From: Linnemannia hyalina
Lineage: Eukaryota; Mortierellomycota; Mortierellomycetes; Mortierellales; Mortierellaceae
Direction of reading: 5' to 3'
Assembly (NCBI GenBank): GCA_019671135.1
Contig: JAHRHY010000013.1
Span: forward strand, 1,785,690 to 1,849,689
Length of the DNA stretch: 64,000 nt
In this document: positions 63,119-64,000 of the stretch, in pieces
Position numbering within the stretch: position 1 is the stretch's first letter
Layout: every line of letters starts with the position of its first letter
Program-made: the position numbers and the translations under genes
Notes under the pieces: generated by a model
The model's database searches: none
What the model saw: only the letters and a program-made list of their open reading frames with translations
What the model was told of the DNA's origin: nothing

Positions 63119-64000
63119 CCATGTACGTGGTTGTGAGTAAATAGATGGCGATACCAATTGGGTATTACTCATATCGGCCAAGCAGTTGCTTCGCCAGAAT
63201 CAAAGAAAAAAAAAAGAGGCAAGCGAGGGAATAAAGGGGAGAGGATGTGGTCAAGAAAGAGGAAGGAAAATCAATGAAGGGCCCGTGCAAACATGTGCAC
63301 CCTTTTCTCTTTCGAGTCTCTCAGTCATTCTTGTCCTCTCTATCTCGCCCTCTCTCTCTCACACACACACACGCACACACTTCCATCTCCTTTTTCATGG
63401 AGAGCCGCGAACGAGCGTGTTACGTAAGTGATTGTGAGTAAATAGATGGTGATACCAATTGGGTATTGCTGATATCGGCCAAGCAGTTGCTTCGCCAGAA
63501 TCAAAGAAAAAAAAAAGAGGCAAGCGAGGGAATAAAGGAAAGAGGATGTGGTCAAGAAAGTGGAAGGAAAATCAATGAAGGGCCTGTGCAAACATGTGCA
63601 CCTGTGTGGTAGGGTTTATTTTTATTTATCCCTTTTTATTTAACGAAGAAACGCTCAACCGATCACGCCACACAGCCGATACTGCTTATTATCTGCTTTG
63701 TGGTGCAAAATAAAGAAAACACACTCTTTCTTCTCGTTAATTCTACCCCCATACTTCTCACACCCTTTTCTCTTTCGAGTCCCTCAGTCATTCATGTCCT
63801 CTCTGTCTCGCCCTCTCTCTCTCACACACACACACGCACACACACACACACACACACACGCACACACTTCCATCTCCTTTTTCATCGAGGGCCGAGGCCG
63901 AGCGTGTTATGCACGTGATTGCGAGCAAACATATGGCGATACCGGTTGGTATCGCCCATATCGGCCATGCAATTGCTGGACCAGAGTCAAGGAAAATAAG
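63119..64000 (-). repeat. Right inverted arm of the large transposon, cut by window end
   Basis: Reverse complement of 51244-52127 with the same unit order: partial unit 3 (to ~63300), unit 2 (~63301-63600) and unit 1 (63601-64000). The unit 2-specific word TATCAGCAATACC and unit 3-specific TATGAGTAATACC are conserved in matching places, so the two arms are more alike to each other than units within an arm. It carries the terminal motif at 63603 as GTGTGGTAGGGTTTATTTTT. Confidence 0.92.

Larger units (their letters stand above)
50981..64000. mobile_element. Large DNA transposon with long compound inverted repeats and Ulp1-MULE transposase
   Basis: Inverted arms 51244-52127 and 63119-64000 are near-identical and colinear (paired coordinates sum to 115244-115246 throughout). 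They enclose ~11 kb with three transposon-style genes at 53060, 54734 and 61768. The right arm is cut by the window end; if the left end is the TGTTGCGGTACGGG motif at 50981, the right end should be near 64260, giving ~13.3 kb. The transposase identifies the superfamily as Mutator-like (MULE). MULEs often have long TIRs and can carry extra genes, but ~0.9-1.3-kb compound arms with internal tandem units are exceptional. Target duplications cannot be checked here. Confidence 0.8.

Overview
The window is eukaryotic and fungal. Genes are broken by short GT-AG introns (about 80-150 bp), there is a CotH-type spore-coat kinase homologue, Crinkler (CRN) effector header exons lie next to P-loop ATPase and PD-(D/E)XK nuclease genes, and most of the rest is transposons. 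CRN plus CotH plus chromodomain Ty3 elements plus Helitrons fits Mucoromycota, most simply a Mortierellomycotina genome. That placement is inference from gene content, not from a marker gene. No tRNA gene was recognised. The only rRNA is two partial antisense 28S 3' fragments. LAYOUT, left half: 1-2582 is the 3' part of a Ty3/Gypsy chromovirus pol cut by the window edge; its 3' end abuts a secreted alpha/beta-hydrolase gene that has lost its C-terminal half (3026-3850). 4.0-6.0 kb is low-complexity and tandem-repeat DNA. 6.05-9.29 kb is a 5'-truncated Helitron (Rep plus PIF1 helicase, minus strand), followed by 28S fragment 1 and a 12-bp satellite. 10516-16074 is a complete, apparently young Ty3/Gypsy element with 207-bp LTRs that look identical by eye, a 5-bp target duplication, intact gag and pol, and a textbook -1 frameshift signal at the gag/pol overlap. 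It sits next to an orphan CRN header exon (16195-16537). 17-24.5 kb holds a coiled-coil/membrane protein fragment, a four-exon CRN header plus ATPase gene (18513-20240), and a PD-(D/E)XK nuclease-like gene (22498-24479). A complete LINE (24480-29891) is inserted exactly at the stop codon of that nuclease gene. LAYOUT, middle: 30.3-34.5 kb is a second Helitron, interrupted by introns, a frameshift and a ~293-bp inserted LTR/MITE. 35.5-35.9 kb has a small two-exon acidic ORF. 36.5-38.1 kb holds a solo-LTR-like unit, a T-tract minisatellite and 28S fragment 2. 38.5-41.1 kb is a third, diverged Helitron Rep remnant. 41.3-44.8 kb is the CotH gene. 47-48.07 kb is a fourth Helitron helicase remnant with a clean 3' hairpin and CTAG end, followed by an LTR-gag fragment. 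LAYOUT, right: 51.2-64.0 kb appears to be one large DNA transposon. Two near-identical inverted arms of at least ~880 bp (51244-52127 and 63119-64000, the right one cut by the window) enclose ~11 kb with three genes: a 170-aa putative zinc-binding protein, an eight-exon gene whose frame runs unbroken from an N-terminal Ulp1/C48 cysteine protease into a complete MULE transposase (FAR1-type zinc domain, DDE, SWIM finger), and a two-exon zinc-finger/coiled-coil protein. This Ulp1-MULE fusion element with compound terminal repeats is the strongest candidate for an undescribed system.
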